64,000 nt of DNA from Streptomyces sp. RKAG290 (GTDB taxonomy: Bacteria > Actinomycetota > Actinomycetes > Streptomycetales > Streptomycetaceae). This document shows positions 44,646 to 53,401 of this stretch, in pieces (position 1 is the stretch's first letter; every line of letters begins with the position of its first letter). The position numbers and the translations under genes were made by a program. The DNA lies in contig NZ_JAJOZC010000001.1 of assembly GCF_023701695.1 (NCBI RefSeq), forward strand, positions 6,137,894 to 6,201,893. Direction: 5' to 3'. The notes beneath the pieces were generated by a model. The model was given only the letters and a program-made list of their open reading frames with translations. It made no database searches and had not been told where the DNA came from.

Positions 44646-45236
44646 GTGTCCCGTCAGGTGTTCCTCTACGACCCCCCGGACCGTTTCGTGGCCGGTACGG
44701 TCGGGCTGCCTGGACGTCGTACGTTCTTCCTGCAGGCATCCTCAGGCGGACGTGTCACCAGCGTTGCCCTGGAGAAGACCCAAGTCGCCGCGCTCGCCGA
44801 GCGGGTCGACGAACTGCTCGACGAAGTCGTCCGGCGTACCGGCGGCAATTCCCCGGTGCCCGCCGTGGCCCCGATGGACGTCACCGACTCCGCTCCGCTC
44901 GACGTCCCCGTCGAGGAGGAGTTCCGGGTCGGCACGATGGCGCTCGCCTGGGACGGCGAGGAACAGCGCATGATCGTCGAGGCGCAGGCCCTGGTCGAGC
45001 TGGACGCGGACTCCGTCGAGGATCTCGCGGAGGCCGAGGAGCGGCTGCTGCAGGACGAGGAGAACGGCCCGCCGATGCTCCGGGTCCGGCTCAGCGGAGC
45101 GCAGGCCCGGGCCTTCGCCAAACGCGCCCTGGACGTCGTGAACGCCGGCCGCCCGCCGTGCCCGCTGTGCAGCCTCCCGCTCGATCCGGAAGGACACGTA
45201 TGCCCCCGGCAGAACGGATACCGCCGCGGGGCGTGA
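44646..45236 (+). CDS. DUF3090 protein with C-terminal zinc-ribbon-like Cys cluster
   Basis: 196 aa from the GTG at 44646, GGGAGACAGGAC upstream. Starts VSRQVFLYDPPDRFVAGTVG. A beta-rich body (RRTFFLQASSGGRVTSVALE) leads to an acidic middle (EEEFRVGTMALAWDGE). The end CPLCSLPLDPEGHVCPR offers CxxC plus His/Cys ligands, as in a small zinc site. Actinobacteria-specific family of unknown function. It overlaps the kinase-like gene by 37 nt, so the two are tightly coupled. Confidence 0.88.
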   Translation: MSRQVFLYDPPDRFVAGTVGLPGRRTFFLQASSGGRVTSVALEKTQVAALAERVDELLDEVVRRTGGNSPVPAVAPMDVTDSAPLDVPVEEEFRVGTMALAWDGEEQRMIVEAQALVELDADSVEDLAEAEERLLQDEENGPPMLRVRLSGAQARAFAKRALDVVNAGRPPCPLCSLPLDPEGHVCPRQNGYRRGA

Positions 45237-46039
45237 CCGACGCCGAGCAGATCACGTTGCTCGGCGAGGGGCAGCTCACCGTCCTCGGCCAGGTCCGCGG
45301 CGCGTCCAACGCGGTGCTGTACTGCTCGGTCGCGCACGAAGGCCGCGAGGCGCACTGCGTCTACAAGCCGGTGGCCGGCGAACAGCCCTTGTGGGACTTC
45401 CCCGACGGCACGCTCGCCCAGCGCGAGGTGGCCGCGTACGAGGTCTCCGAGGCGACGGGATGGGGCCTGGTGCCGCCGACCGTGCTGCGTGACGGTCCGT
45501 ACGGCCAGGGCATGTGCCAGCTGTGGATCGAGGCGGCGCCGCAGGAGGAGGACGGCTCCGGCCTGCTCGCGCTCGTCGAGGACGAGGAGCCGGGCGAGGG
45601 CTGGAAGGCCGTGGCCCTCGCCGAGGTGGGCGAGGGGAAGACCGCCCTGCTGGTCCACGCGGACGACCCCCGGCTGCGGCGGCTCGCGGTGCTCGACGCG
45701 GTGATCAACAACGGCGACCGCAAGGGCGGACACCTGCTGCCCGCCCCGGACGGCCGGCTGTACGGCATCGATCACGGTGTCACCTTCAACGCCGACGACA
45801 AGCTGCGGACCCTGCTCTGGGGCTGGGCGGGCGAGCCGTTGCCGGCGGAGTCCGTCGAGGTGCTGGACCGCCTGGCCGGGGAGCTGGAGCCGGGTGCCAC
45901 GCTGGTCACCCGGCTGGGGGAACTGATCACCGCGGCCGAGATCGAGGCGCTGCGGGCCCGGGTGGCGGGGCTCCGGTCCACAGGGCTGCACCGCGAGCCG
46001 GGCGAGGGGTGGCCGGCCATTCCGTGGCCGCCGGTGTAG
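45200..46039 (+). CDS. SCO1664 family protein with PI3/4-kinase-like fold
   Basis: 279 aa from the ATG at 45200 with GGAAGGA upstream. Kinase-like residues: Lys56 in CVYKPVAGEQPLWDFP (ATP Lys), Glu in LAQREVAAYEV (helix C), the catalytic loop AVINNGDRKGGHLL (Asp173, His178) and the metal site YGIDHG (Asp191). This NxDRKxxH plus IDHG layout is that of PI3/PI4 kinases and HipA-like proteins. It probably phosphorylates a protein or small molecule; target unknown. The neighbouring phosphatase could reverse it (inference). Confidence 0.87.
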   Translation: MPPAERIPPRGVTDAEQITLLGEGQLTVLGQVRGASNAVLYCSVAHEGREAHCVYKPVAGEQPLWDFPDGTLAQREVAAYEVSEATGWGLVPPTVLRDGPYGQGMCQLWIEAAPQEEDGSGLLALVEDEEPGEGWKAVALAEVGEGKTALLVHADDPRLRRLAVLDAVINNGDRKGGHLLPAPDGRLYGIDHGVTFNADDKLRTLLWGWAGEPLPAESVEVLDRLAGELEPGATLVTRLGELITAAEIEALRARVAGLRSTGLHREPGEGWPAIPWPPV

Positions 46040-46227
46040 GCGGGCCACCTCCGGCCAGGACTCCGGCGTTACTCCCGGACAGGACCCGGGGGGCGCCGGG
46101 CGGGGGACCGGGCAGCAGCCGGTGAGGAGGCGCAGACACCTTTCGCCGCCACGCGCAAGGGTGCCTCTTCGGACAGGATCCCCCCTCCGGTTCGTATCCG
46201 GAAGCCGCGTCCGGTTACGCTCATTGC

Positions 46228-47457
46228 ATGCATGCCTGGCCCGCTTCTGAGGTCCCCGCCCTTCCTGGCAAGGGCCGCGACCTTCGGATCCACGACACCG
46301 CGACCGGCGGACGGATCACCCTTGACCCCGGTCCCGTCGCCCGCATCTATGTCTGCGGCATCACGCCGTACGACGCGACCCATATGGGTCATGCGGCGAC
46401 TTACAACGCGTTCGACCTCGTTCAGCGCGTGTGGCTCGACACCAAGCGGCAGGTTCACTATGTCCAGAACGTGACCGACGTGGACGACCCGCTGCTGGAG
46501 CGGGCCGTGCGCGACGGCAAGGACTGGACCGAGCTCGCCGAGAGCGAGACGGCCCTGTTCCGCGAGGACATGACTGCCCTGCGCATGCTCCCGCCGCAGC
46601 ACTACATCGGAGCCGTCGAGGCGATACCCGGCATCGTGCCGCTCGTCGAACGGCTCCGGGACGCGGGCGCCGCCTACGACCTCGACGGCGATGTGTACTT
46701 CTCCGTCGACACCGACCCGCACTTCGGCCAGGTGTCCAACCTCGACGCCGAGGCGATGCGGCTGCTCTCCGCCGAACGCGGCGGCGACCCGGAGCGCCCC
46801 GGCAAGAAGAACCCGCTCGACCCGATGCTCTGGATGGCAGCCCGCGAGGGCGAGCCGAGCTGGGACGGTGCCTCGCTCGGCGCCGGCCGGCCCGGCTGGC
46901 ACATCGAGTGCGTCGCCATCGCCCTGGACCACCTCGGCATGGGCTTCGACGTCCAGGGCGGCGGCTCCGACCTCGCCTTCCCGCACCACGAGATGGGCGC
47001 CTCGCACGCCCAGGTGCTGACCGGTGAGCACCCGTTCGCCCAGGCGTACGTGCACGCCGGCATGGTCGCCCTCGACGGCGAGAAGATGTCCAAGTCGAAG
47101 GGCAACCTGGTCTTCGTCTCGGCGCTCCGCCGCGACGGCGTGGACCCGGCCGCGATCCGTCTCGCGCTGCTCTCGCACCACTACCGGTCCGACTGGGAGT
47201 GGACCGACCAGGTGCTGGCCGACGCGGTGGACCGTCTCGCGCGCTGGCGCGCCGCCGTCTCCCGGCCCGACGGGCTGTCCGCCGACGCCCTGGTCGAGGA
47301 GGTCCGCGAGGCCCTTGCCGACGACCTGGACACCCCGGCCGCCCTGGCCGCGGTGGACCGCTGGGCCGAGCGGCAGACCGCCGGAGGCGGCACGGACGAG
47401 GGGGCGCCGGGACTCGTCTCGCGTACCGTCGACGCGCTGCTCGGGGTCGCGCTCTAA
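46228..47457 (+). CDS. mshC: Cysteine:GlcN-inositol ligase (mycothiol biosynthesis)
   Basis: 409 aa, the usual MshC length and shorter than CysS. The zinc Cys is residue 43 in IYVCGITPYDATHMGHAATY; HMGH is the HIGH motif; GWHIECVAIALDHLGMGFDV and FPHHEMGASHAQ hold further ligands; KMSKS is at 286-290. It joins cysteine to glucosaminyl-inositol with ATP, the step before acetylation to mycothiol. TACGCT upstream and no SD fit a leaderless start. Confidence 0.95.
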   Translation: MHAWPASEVPALPGKGRDLRIHDTATGGRITLDPGPVARIYVCGITPYDATHMGHAATYNAFDLVQRVWLDTKRQVHYVQNVTDVDDPLLERAVRDGKDWTELAESETALFREDMTALRMLPPQHYIGAVEAIPGIVPLVERLRDAGAAYDLDGDVYFSVDTDPHFGQVSNLDAEAMRLLSAERGGDPERPGKKNPLDPMLWMAAREGEPSWDGASLGAGRPGWHIECVAIALDHLGMGFDVQGGGSDLAFPHHEMGASHAQVLTGEHPFAQAYVHAGMVALDGEKMSKSKGNLVFVSALRRDGVDPAAIRLALLSHHYRSDWEWTDQVLADAVDRLARWRAAVSRPDGLSADALVEEVREALADDLDTPAALAAVDRWAERQTAGGGTDEGAPGLVSRTVDALLGVAL

Positions 47458-47482
47458 CTCCCCGCACGATTCCGCCCGTTCA

Positions 47483-47517
47483 CCGGCCCCGAACTTCTTG
47501 ATGAAGTTCGGGGCCGG
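47483..47517. terminator. 15-bp perfect hairpin after mshC
   Basis: CCGGCCCCGAACTTC (47483-47497) pairs fully with 47503-47517; loop TTGAT; then TTCCGTTTTG, a T-rich tail. A strong terminator. Confidence 0.9.
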
Positions 47518-47566
47518 TTCCGTTTTGTCCATGGTCAAATGCTCGATGCTGCGCTAAAAGCGCTCT

Positions 47567-50500
47567 ATGCAATCATCAACGCGCATCAGAACGGCAGTAG
47601 TTGCAGCGCTGCTGGGACTGTTCGCCGCCCTCTCGGGACCGGGCAGCGCCCAGGCCGATCCCGCCGCCCCCGCCGGGTCGACGGTCGGTGACCTCACCGG
47701 CTTCTCGGCCGACGGCTCCGTCTACCACCTGCGGGCGGGGACCGCCGAGGCCCGCGTCAGTTTCGTGTCGGCCGAGACCTTCCGTATCGAACTCGCCCCG
47801 GACGGGAAGTTCTCCGACCCGGCAGGCGACAACATCGTGCTGCCCCAGGGAGCACCGCCCCGCACCCGGTGGAAGGAGCGGAGCGACCGCTACGACCTCT
47901 CCTCCGGCGACGTCACCCTGCGCGCCTACAAGTCACCGCTGCGGTTCGCCCTCTACCGGGCCGACGGGACCCAGGTGTGGTCCGAGGCCAAGGGGATCAG
48001 CTGGGACGGCGAGAAGACCACCCAGACCCTCGCCCGCGGCGCCGACGAGCAGTTCTACGGTGCCGGGATGCAGAACGGCCGCGGCAACACCTCGCACCGG
48101 GACAAGACCGTCGAGGTCGGCGTCGACTACGACTGGGACGACGGCGGCCACCCCAACTCGGTGCCGTTCTACCTCTCGTCGGCCGGGTACGGCGTGTTCC
48201 GCAACACCTTCGCGCCGGGCACCTACGCCTTCACCGACCCGGTGACCACCACCGCCCAGGAACAGCGCTTCGACGCCTACTACTTCGCCGGTGACAGCGC
48301 CAAGGACGTCATAGGCCAGTACACGAAGCTGACCGGCAAGCCGTTCCTGCCGCCGGTGTACGGCTTGGAGATGGGGGACTCCGACTGCTACCTCCACAAC
48401 GCCAACCGCGGTGAGCGCCGCACCCTGGACTCGCTGAAGGTGGCCGACGGCTACGTCGAGAACGACATGCCGAACGGCTGGATGCTCGTCAACGACGGCT
48501 ACGGCTGCGGCTACGAGGACCTCGCGGAGACCGCGAAGGGCCTGAAGGACCGCGACATGGAGCTCGGCCTGTGGACCGAGGACGGCATCGACAAGATCGC
48601 CGACCAGGTCAAGGCCGGCCAGCGCGTCGCCAAGCTGGACGTGGCCTGGGTCGGCGACGGCTACAAGTTCGCCCTGGACGGCTGCAAGGACGCGTACAAG
48701 GGCATCGAGGACAACAGCGACGCCCGTGGCTTCACCTACGCCCCGGAGAGCTGGTCGGGCGCGCAGCGCTGCGGCGTCCAGTGGTCCGGCGACCAGTACG
48801 GCACCTGGGACTACATCCGCTGGCAGATCCCGACCTACGCGGGCGCCACGATGTCCGGCCTGGCCTACACCACCGGCGACGTCGACGGCATCTTCGGCGG
48901 CAGCGCCAAGACGTACACCCGTGACCTCCAGTGGAAGATGTTCCTGGGGACCACGATGAGCATGGACGGCTGGGCGGCCAGCGACAAGCAGCCCTTCCGC
49001 TACGGGGAGCCGTACACCACCGTCAACCGCGACTACCTCAAGCTGAAGGAGTCGCTGCTGCCCTACCAGTACTCCTACGCCCACGAGGCGACGAAGACCG
49101 GGGTCGGCATGGTCCGCCCGCTGGTCCTGGAGTACCCGGACGACCCGAAGGCGGCGACGGACGCGGCGAAGTACGAGTTCATGTCGGGCGAGGACTTCCT
49201 CGTCGCCCCGGTCTACCAGGACAGCACCGAGCGCGACGGCATCTACCTGCCGAAGGGCACCTGGACCGACTACTGGAGCGGACGGACCTACCAGGGTCCG
49301 GTCACCGTCGACGACTACAGCGCCCCGCTCGACACTCTGCCGCTGTTCGTCAAGGGCGGCGCCGCGGTGCCGATGTGGCCGGGCATCCGCTCGTACAAGG
49401 ACCGCACCGCCACCTCGCCGCTCGCCTGGGACATCTACCCGCAGGGCAACTCGTCCTTCACGATGTACGAGGACGACGGCGTGACCCGGCAGCACCGCGA
49501 CGGTGCCTACGCCACCCAGACGGCCGACGTCCGGGCGCCTGCCAGGGGCGCGGGCGACGTCACCGTGAACATCGGTGAGAGCAAGGGGAAGTTCACCGGG
49601 AAGCAGAGCAGCCGCCCGTACGAGTTCAGTGTGCACACCGGCTCGGCGCCGGGCGCGGTGAAGCTCGCCGGGAAGCTGCCTCGGCTGGCGTCCGCCGCCG
49701 CGTACGCCTCGGCGAAGCAGGGCTGGTGGTACGACCGTGACGACCGCGGCGGCGTGGTGAAGATCAAGACCGCTCCGCTGTCCACCGGCAGGAAGTTCTC
49801 GGTGAAGCTGGAGGGCACCAGCGCGGTCGGCGGCCGCCACGCCGCGGCGACGGCCGCGCTCTCGGCGCCGCAGGGCCAGGAGATCGGGGCCGGCGCCCCG
49901 GGCACCGTCGCCGTCGACGTCACCGCGGGCAAGGCGGACGTGACGGACGCCGTGCTCTCGCTCGACGTGCCCGACGGCTGGCAGGTCACTCCCGCCGCGG
50001 CCGTGCAGCGGATCCCGGCGGGCACCACCCGGCGGGTCGAGGTGAAGGTCACCCCGGCGAAGGACGCCGAAGTGGGGGAGGCCCGGCTCACCGCGCTCGC
50101 CCGCTACCGGTCGGCGGGCGAGTCCCGCACGGCCGTCCAGCGGATCGCGGCCGCGGTGATGCCGCCGCCCCCCAGCGGTGAGACGTGGGCGAGCGACCTG
50201 GAGTGGCTGAGTTCGGCCAACGGCTACGGCCCGGCCGAGCGTGACCTCAGCAACGGCGAATCGGGCGCCGCCGACGGACACCCGCTCACGCTGGCCGGGA
50301 AGGTGTACGAGAAGGGGATCGGCACGCACGCCGACTCCGACATCGAGGTCTATCTCGGCGGCCACTGCTCGAAGTTCACCGCCGACGCCGGGATCGACGA
50401 CGAGATCGCCGGCTACGGCGAAGTGGCGTTCTCCGTCGAGGCGGACGGCAAGGTGCTCTGGACCTCGGCGAAGGTGACGGGGGCGTCGGCGGCCGTACCG

Positions 50501-50614
50501 GTCGACGTGCCGCTCGACGGCGCCCGCCATGTGCGTCTGAAGGTCACGGACACCAATGCGTCCAAGACCGGCGACCACGGCGACTGGGGCGCGGCGCGCT
50601 TCACCTGCTCCTGA
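47567..50614 (+). CDS. Secreted GH31 glycosidase with NEW3 and NPCBM domains
   Basis: 1015 aa. Signal peptide (AVVAALLGLFAALSG, cut after AQA). GH31 N-terminal beta domain (RFALYRADGTQVWSEAKG), barrel with nucleophile Asp in VAKLDVAWVGDGYKF and acid/base Asp in TTGDVDGIFGGS, then WTDYWSGRTYQGPV. Residues about 770-865 form a NEW3-type domain (GAPGTVAVDVTAGK); the last 150 form an NPCBM carbohydrate-binding domain (VYEKGIGTHADSDIEVYLGG). It cuts alpha-linked glucose or galactose polymers outside the cell. It sits between mshC and the PAC2 gene, where S. coelicolor has no such gene (recalled). Confidence 0.9.
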   Translation: MQSSTRIRTAVVAALLGLFAALSGPGSAQADPAAPAGSTVGDLTGFSADGSVYHLRAGTAEARVSFVSAETFRIELAPDGKFSDPAGDNIVLPQGAPPRTRWKERSDRYDLSSGDVTLRAYKSPLRFALYRADGTQVWSEAKGISWDGEKTTQTLARGADEQFYGAGMQNGRGNTSHRDKTVEVGVDYDWDDGGHPNSVPFYLSSAGYGVFRNTFAPGTYAFTDPVTTTAQEQRFDAYYFAGDSAKDVIGQYTKLTGKPFLPPVYGLEMGDSDCYLHNANRGERRTLDSLKVADGYVENDMPNGWMLVNDGYGCGYEDLAETAKGLKDRDMELGLWTEDGIDKIADQVKAGQRVAKLDVAWVGDGYKFALDGCKDAYKGIEDNSDARGFTYAPESWSGAQRCGVQWSGDQYGTWDYIRWQIPTYAGATMSGLAYTTGDVDGIFGGSAKTYTRDLQWKMFLGTTMSMDGWAASDKQPFRYGEPYTTVNRDYLKLKESLLPYQYSYAHEATKTGVGMVRPLVLEYPDDPKAATDAAKYEFMSGEDFLVAPVYQDSTERDGIYLPKGTWTDYWSGRTYQGPVTVDDYSAPLDTLPLFVKGGAAVPMWPGIRSYKDRTATSPLAWDIYPQGNSSFTMYEDDGVTRQHRDGAYATQTADVRAPARGAGDVTVNIGESKGKFTGKQSSRPYEFSVHTGSAPGAVKLAGKLPRLASAAAYASAKQGWWYDRDDRGGVVKIKTAPLSTGRKFSVKLEGTSAVGGRHAAATAALSAPQGQEIGAGAPGTVAVDVTAGKADVTDAVLSLDVPDGWQVTPAAAVQRIPAGTTRRVEVKVTPAKDAEVGEARLTALARYRSAGESRTAVQRIAAAVMPPPPSGETWASDLEWLSSANGYGPAERDLSNGESGAADGHPLTLAGKVYEKGIGTHADSDIEVYLGGHCSKFTADAGIDDEIAGYGEVAFSVEADGKVLWTSAKVTGASAAVPVDVPLDGARHVRLKVTDTNASKTGDHGDWGAARFTCS

Positions 50615-50640
50615 TGTCCTGAATGCGGGAGGAGAAGCAG

Positions 50641-50674
50641 GGGAGCCGGGCGGGTGTCCACCCGCCCGGCTCCC
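50641..50674. terminator. Perfect bidirectional hairpin between GH31 and PAC2 genes
   Basis: GGGAGCCGGGCGGGTG and CACCCGCCCGGCTCCC are exact inverted repeats; 15 pairs close a 4-nt loop. Confidence 0.85.
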
Positions 50675-50685
50675 GGCTGTCCGGA

Positions 50686-51807
50686 TCAGTCCTCCGACGA
50701 ATTCTCCGGCGGGTCCTCCGGGGGATCCTGCGAAGCCGAAGCGTCCCCCGGCGGTCCGGCCGGCGGATCCTGCGGGCCGGACTCACCTCGGCCCGCGTCG
50801 CCGTCGGCGGGCGCGGGACCACCGGTCGCCGGCCCGCTCACCGGCCCGGGGCCGCCGGTCTCCGGCCTGGCCGGTTTGGGCGGCCTGGTCCGGCCGCTGG
50901 ACGTGTCCCGCAGATACGATCCGTCGCCGCTCTCCGTGGCATGCCCGCCGGGCGCCCCGCCCGGACCCGGGTCGCGTCGGCGCAGATAGCGCTCGAACTC
51001 CCGGGCAATGGCCTCGCCGCTCGCCTCAGGAAGCTCCGCGGTGTCCCGGGCCTCCTCCAGCGTCTGCACGTACTCCGCCACCTCGCTGTCCTCGGCGGCC
51101 AGTTGGTCGACCCCGAGCTGCCAGGCCCGCGCGTCCTCGGCCAGTTCGCCCAGCGGGATGCGCAGCCCGATGAGATCCTCCAGCCGGTTCAGCAGTGCCA
51201 GGGTGGCCTTCGGGTTGGGCGGCTGCGACACGTAGTGCGGCACCGCCGCCCACAGGCTCACGGCGGGCACGCCGGCGTGGGTGCACGCCTCCTGGAGGAT
51301 GCCGACGATGCCCGTCGGTCCCTCGTACCTGGATTCCTCCAGGTCCAGGGTCCGCGCCAGGTCCGGATCGGACGTGACGCCGCTGACCGGTACCGGACGC
51401 GTGTGCGGGGTGTCGCCCAGCAGCGCGCCGAGCACCACCACCATCTCGACTCCCAGTTCATGGGCGAAGCCCAGGATCTCGTTGCAGAACGAGCGCCAGC
51501 GCATCGAAGGTTCGATGCCCCGGACCAGGACGAGGTCGCGGGGCTTGTCCCCGCCGATGCGGACCACGGAGAGCCGGGTGGTCGGCCAGGTGATCTTGCG
51601 TGTCCCGCCTTCCAGCCAGACCGTCGGGCGGTTGACCTGGAAGTCGTAGTAGTCCTCGGCGTCCAGCGCCGCGAACACCTCGCCCTTCCACTCCCGGTCC
51701 AGGTGCGCGACCGCTGTCGAAGCGGCGTCACCTGCGTCGTTCCACCCCTCGAACGCGGCCACCATGACCGGGTCGATCAGCTCGGGAACCCCCTCGAGCT
51801 CGATCAC
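50686..51807 (-). CDS. parJ: PAC2 family protein, ParJ-position homologue
   Basis: 373 aa. The PAC2 core covers residues 1-280: LIDPVMVAAFEGWNDAGDAA, PRDLVLVRGIEPSMRWRSF, VVVLGALLGDTPHTRPVPV and GIVGILQEACTHAGVPAVSL. The last 90 residues are Pro/Gly/Asp-rich, ending DPPEDPPENSSED. By synteny (next to mshC, before glpD) it corresponds to S. coelicolor SCO1662, ParJ, reported to bind ParA and affect chromosome segregation during sporulation (recalled; not read from sequence). PAC2 proteins elsewhere are proteasome assembly chaperones. Convergent with GH31. Confidence 0.82.
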   Translation of the reverse strand: MIELEGVPELIDPVMVAAFEGWNDAGDAASTAVAHLDREWKGEVFAALDAEDYYDFQVNRPTVWLEGGTRKITWPTTRLSVVRIGGDKPRDLVLVRGIEPSMRWRSFCNEILGFAHELGVEMVVVLGALLGDTPHTRPVPVSGVTSDPDLARTLDLEESRYEGPTGIVGILQEACTHAGVPAVSLWAAVPHYVSQPPNPKATLALLNRLEDLIGLRIPLGELAEDARAWQLGVDQLAAEDSEVAEYVQTLEEARDTAELPEASGEAIAREFERYLRRRDPGPGGAPGGHATESGDGSYLRDTSSGRTRPPKPARPETGGPGPVSGPATGGPAPADGDAGRGESGPQDPPAGPPGDASASQDPPEDPPENSSED

Positions 51808-51948
51808 CCAGGCCTCCTTCCGAAGTTCCCTTGCGTACGGAACAACCTTACGGCTTCCGGCCTCTCTCGCCGCAGCCCCTGCGCACGGGCGGGTGAACCT
51901 GGACCACGAAGGTGCATCACCGGCCGAATCAGGGCATCAGGCACGCCA

Positions 51949-52046
51949 TACATCCGAGCTGTGCGGGGTCAATTTCGCCTCAACCCTGGACGTTGGGCCT
52001 TCGGGGCGCTATACATCGGATGACCAGAGCAGAGGTCCGATGTTAT
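51949..52046. promoter_or_regulatory. FadR-type operator cluster upstream of the sugar-acid operon
   Basis: ATACATCCGAGC (51949-51960), ATACATCGGATG (52011-52022) and GGTCCGATGTTAT (52034-52046) share the ACATCSGATGT pattern. The middle one matches the reverse of 58700-58711 in front of the FadR-family gene base for base over 12 nt. The rest of 51808-52063 holds no gene. Confidence 0.65.
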
Positions 52047-52063
52047 TTCCCCTGGGGGCGCAC

Positions 52064-53401
52064 ATGAGTCAGACCGTCACGGATTTCGAGGTGCACGACA
52101 TCCGTTTTCCGACCTCGGAACAACTGGACGGCTCGGACGCCATGAACCCCGATCCCGACTACTCGGCTGCCTATGTCGTCCTGCGTACCGACGCCGCGGA
52201 CGGTGACGGCGGCGGCATCGAGGGCCACGGCTTCTGCTTCACCATCGGACGCGGCAACGAGGTGATGGCCGCCGCCATCCAGGCGCTGCGGTCCTTCGTG
52301 GTCGGGCGCCCCGTTCCCCGCACGGCGGCCGACCTCGGCGCCCTGTACCGGGACCTCACCCACGATTCGCAACTGCGCTGGCTGGGACCCGAGAAGGGCG
52401 TGATGCACATGGCGGCCGGCGCGGTCGTCAATGCCGCCTGGGACCTGGCGGCGAAGCGGGCGGGCAGACCCGTCTGGCAGTTCCTGGCCGAGATGTCGCC
52501 CGAGGAACTCGTCTCCCTCGTCGACTTCCGCTACCTCACCGACGCCCTCACCCCCCAGGAGGCGCTCGCGATCCTGCGTGCCGCCGAGCCGGGCCGGGCC
52601 GGGCGCGCCGAGCGGCTGCGTGCCGAGGGATACCCCGCCTACACCACCTCGCCCGGCTGGCTCGGCTACTCCGACGACAAGCTGGTCAGGCTGGCGAAGG
52701 AGGCCGTCGCCGACGGCTTCACCCAGATCAAGCTGAAGGTCGGCGGCGACATCGGCGACGACGTCCGCAGGCTCGGGCTGGCCCGCCAGGCGGTCGGCGC
52801 CGACGTACGGATCGCGGTCGACGCCAACCAGCGCTGGGACGTCGCCGACGCGGTGGAGTGGATGACCGCGCTCGCGCCGTACGACCCGCACTGGATCGAG
52901 GAGCCCACCAGTCCCGACGACGTCCTCGGCCACGCCGCGGTGCGCGCCGGACAGCCGGTCAAGGTCGCCACCGGTGAACACGTCGCCAACCGGGTCGTGT
53001 TCAAGCAGCTGCTGCAGGCCGGAGCCGTCGACTTCGTCCAGATCGACGCCGCACGGGTCGCGGGCGTCAACGAGAACCTGGCCGTCCTGCTGCTCGCCGC
53101 GAAGTACGGCGTCCCGGTCTGCCCGCACGCGGGCGGGGTCGGCCTGTGCGAGCTGGTGCAGCACCTCTCGATGTTCGACTACGTGGCGGTCTCCGGCACC
53201 TGGGAGGACCGGGTGATCGAGTACGTCGACCATCTCCACGAGCACTTCGTCGACCCCACGGTGATCGAGTCGGGCCGCTACACCGCCCCGGCGTCCCCGG
53301 GTTTCTCCGCCCGGATGTTCCCCGAGTCGATCGCCGCTCACCGCTACCCGGAGGGCCCCGTATGGCAGGCCCGCCGCACCACTGAGGAGGACAGCCGATG
53401 A
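52064..53401 (+). CDS. L-fuconate dehydratase-like enolase superfamily enzyme
   Basis: 445 aa from the ATG at 52064 (MSQTVTDFEVHDIRFPTSEQ). Hallmarks: QIKLKVGGDIGDDVRR (KxK), IAVDANQRWDVADAVEWM (Asp), HWIEEPTSPDDVLGH (Glu), ATGEHVANRV (Glu/His) and VCPHAGGVGLCELVQHLSMF. The close match to ENOSF1/L-fuconate dehydratases makes dehydration of L-fuconate (or a related 6-deoxy sugar acid) to the 2-keto-3-deoxy acid likely. First gene of a five-gene operon with an SDR and an ABC importer. Confidence 0.88.
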   Translation: MSQTVTDFEVHDIRFPTSEQLDGSDAMNPDPDYSAAYVVLRTDAADGDGGGIEGHGFCFTIGRGNEVMAAAIQALRSFVVGRPVPRTAADLGALYRDLTHDSQLRWLGPEKGVMHMAAGAVVNAAWDLAAKRAGRPVWQFLAEMSPEELVSLVDFRYLTDALTPQEALAILRAAEPGRAGRAERLRAEGYPAYTTSPGWLGYSDDKLVRLAKEAVADGFTQIKLKVGGDIGDDVRRLGLARQAVGADVRIAVDANQRWDVADAVEWMTALAPYDPHWIEEPTSPDDVLGHAAVRAGQPVKVATGEHVANRVVFKQLLQAGAVDFVQIDAARVAGVNENLAVLLLAAKYGVPVCPHAGGVGLCELVQHLSMFDYVAVSGTWEDRVIEYVDHLHEHFVDPTVIESGRYTAPASPGFSARMFPESIAAHRYPEGPVWQARRTTEEDSR

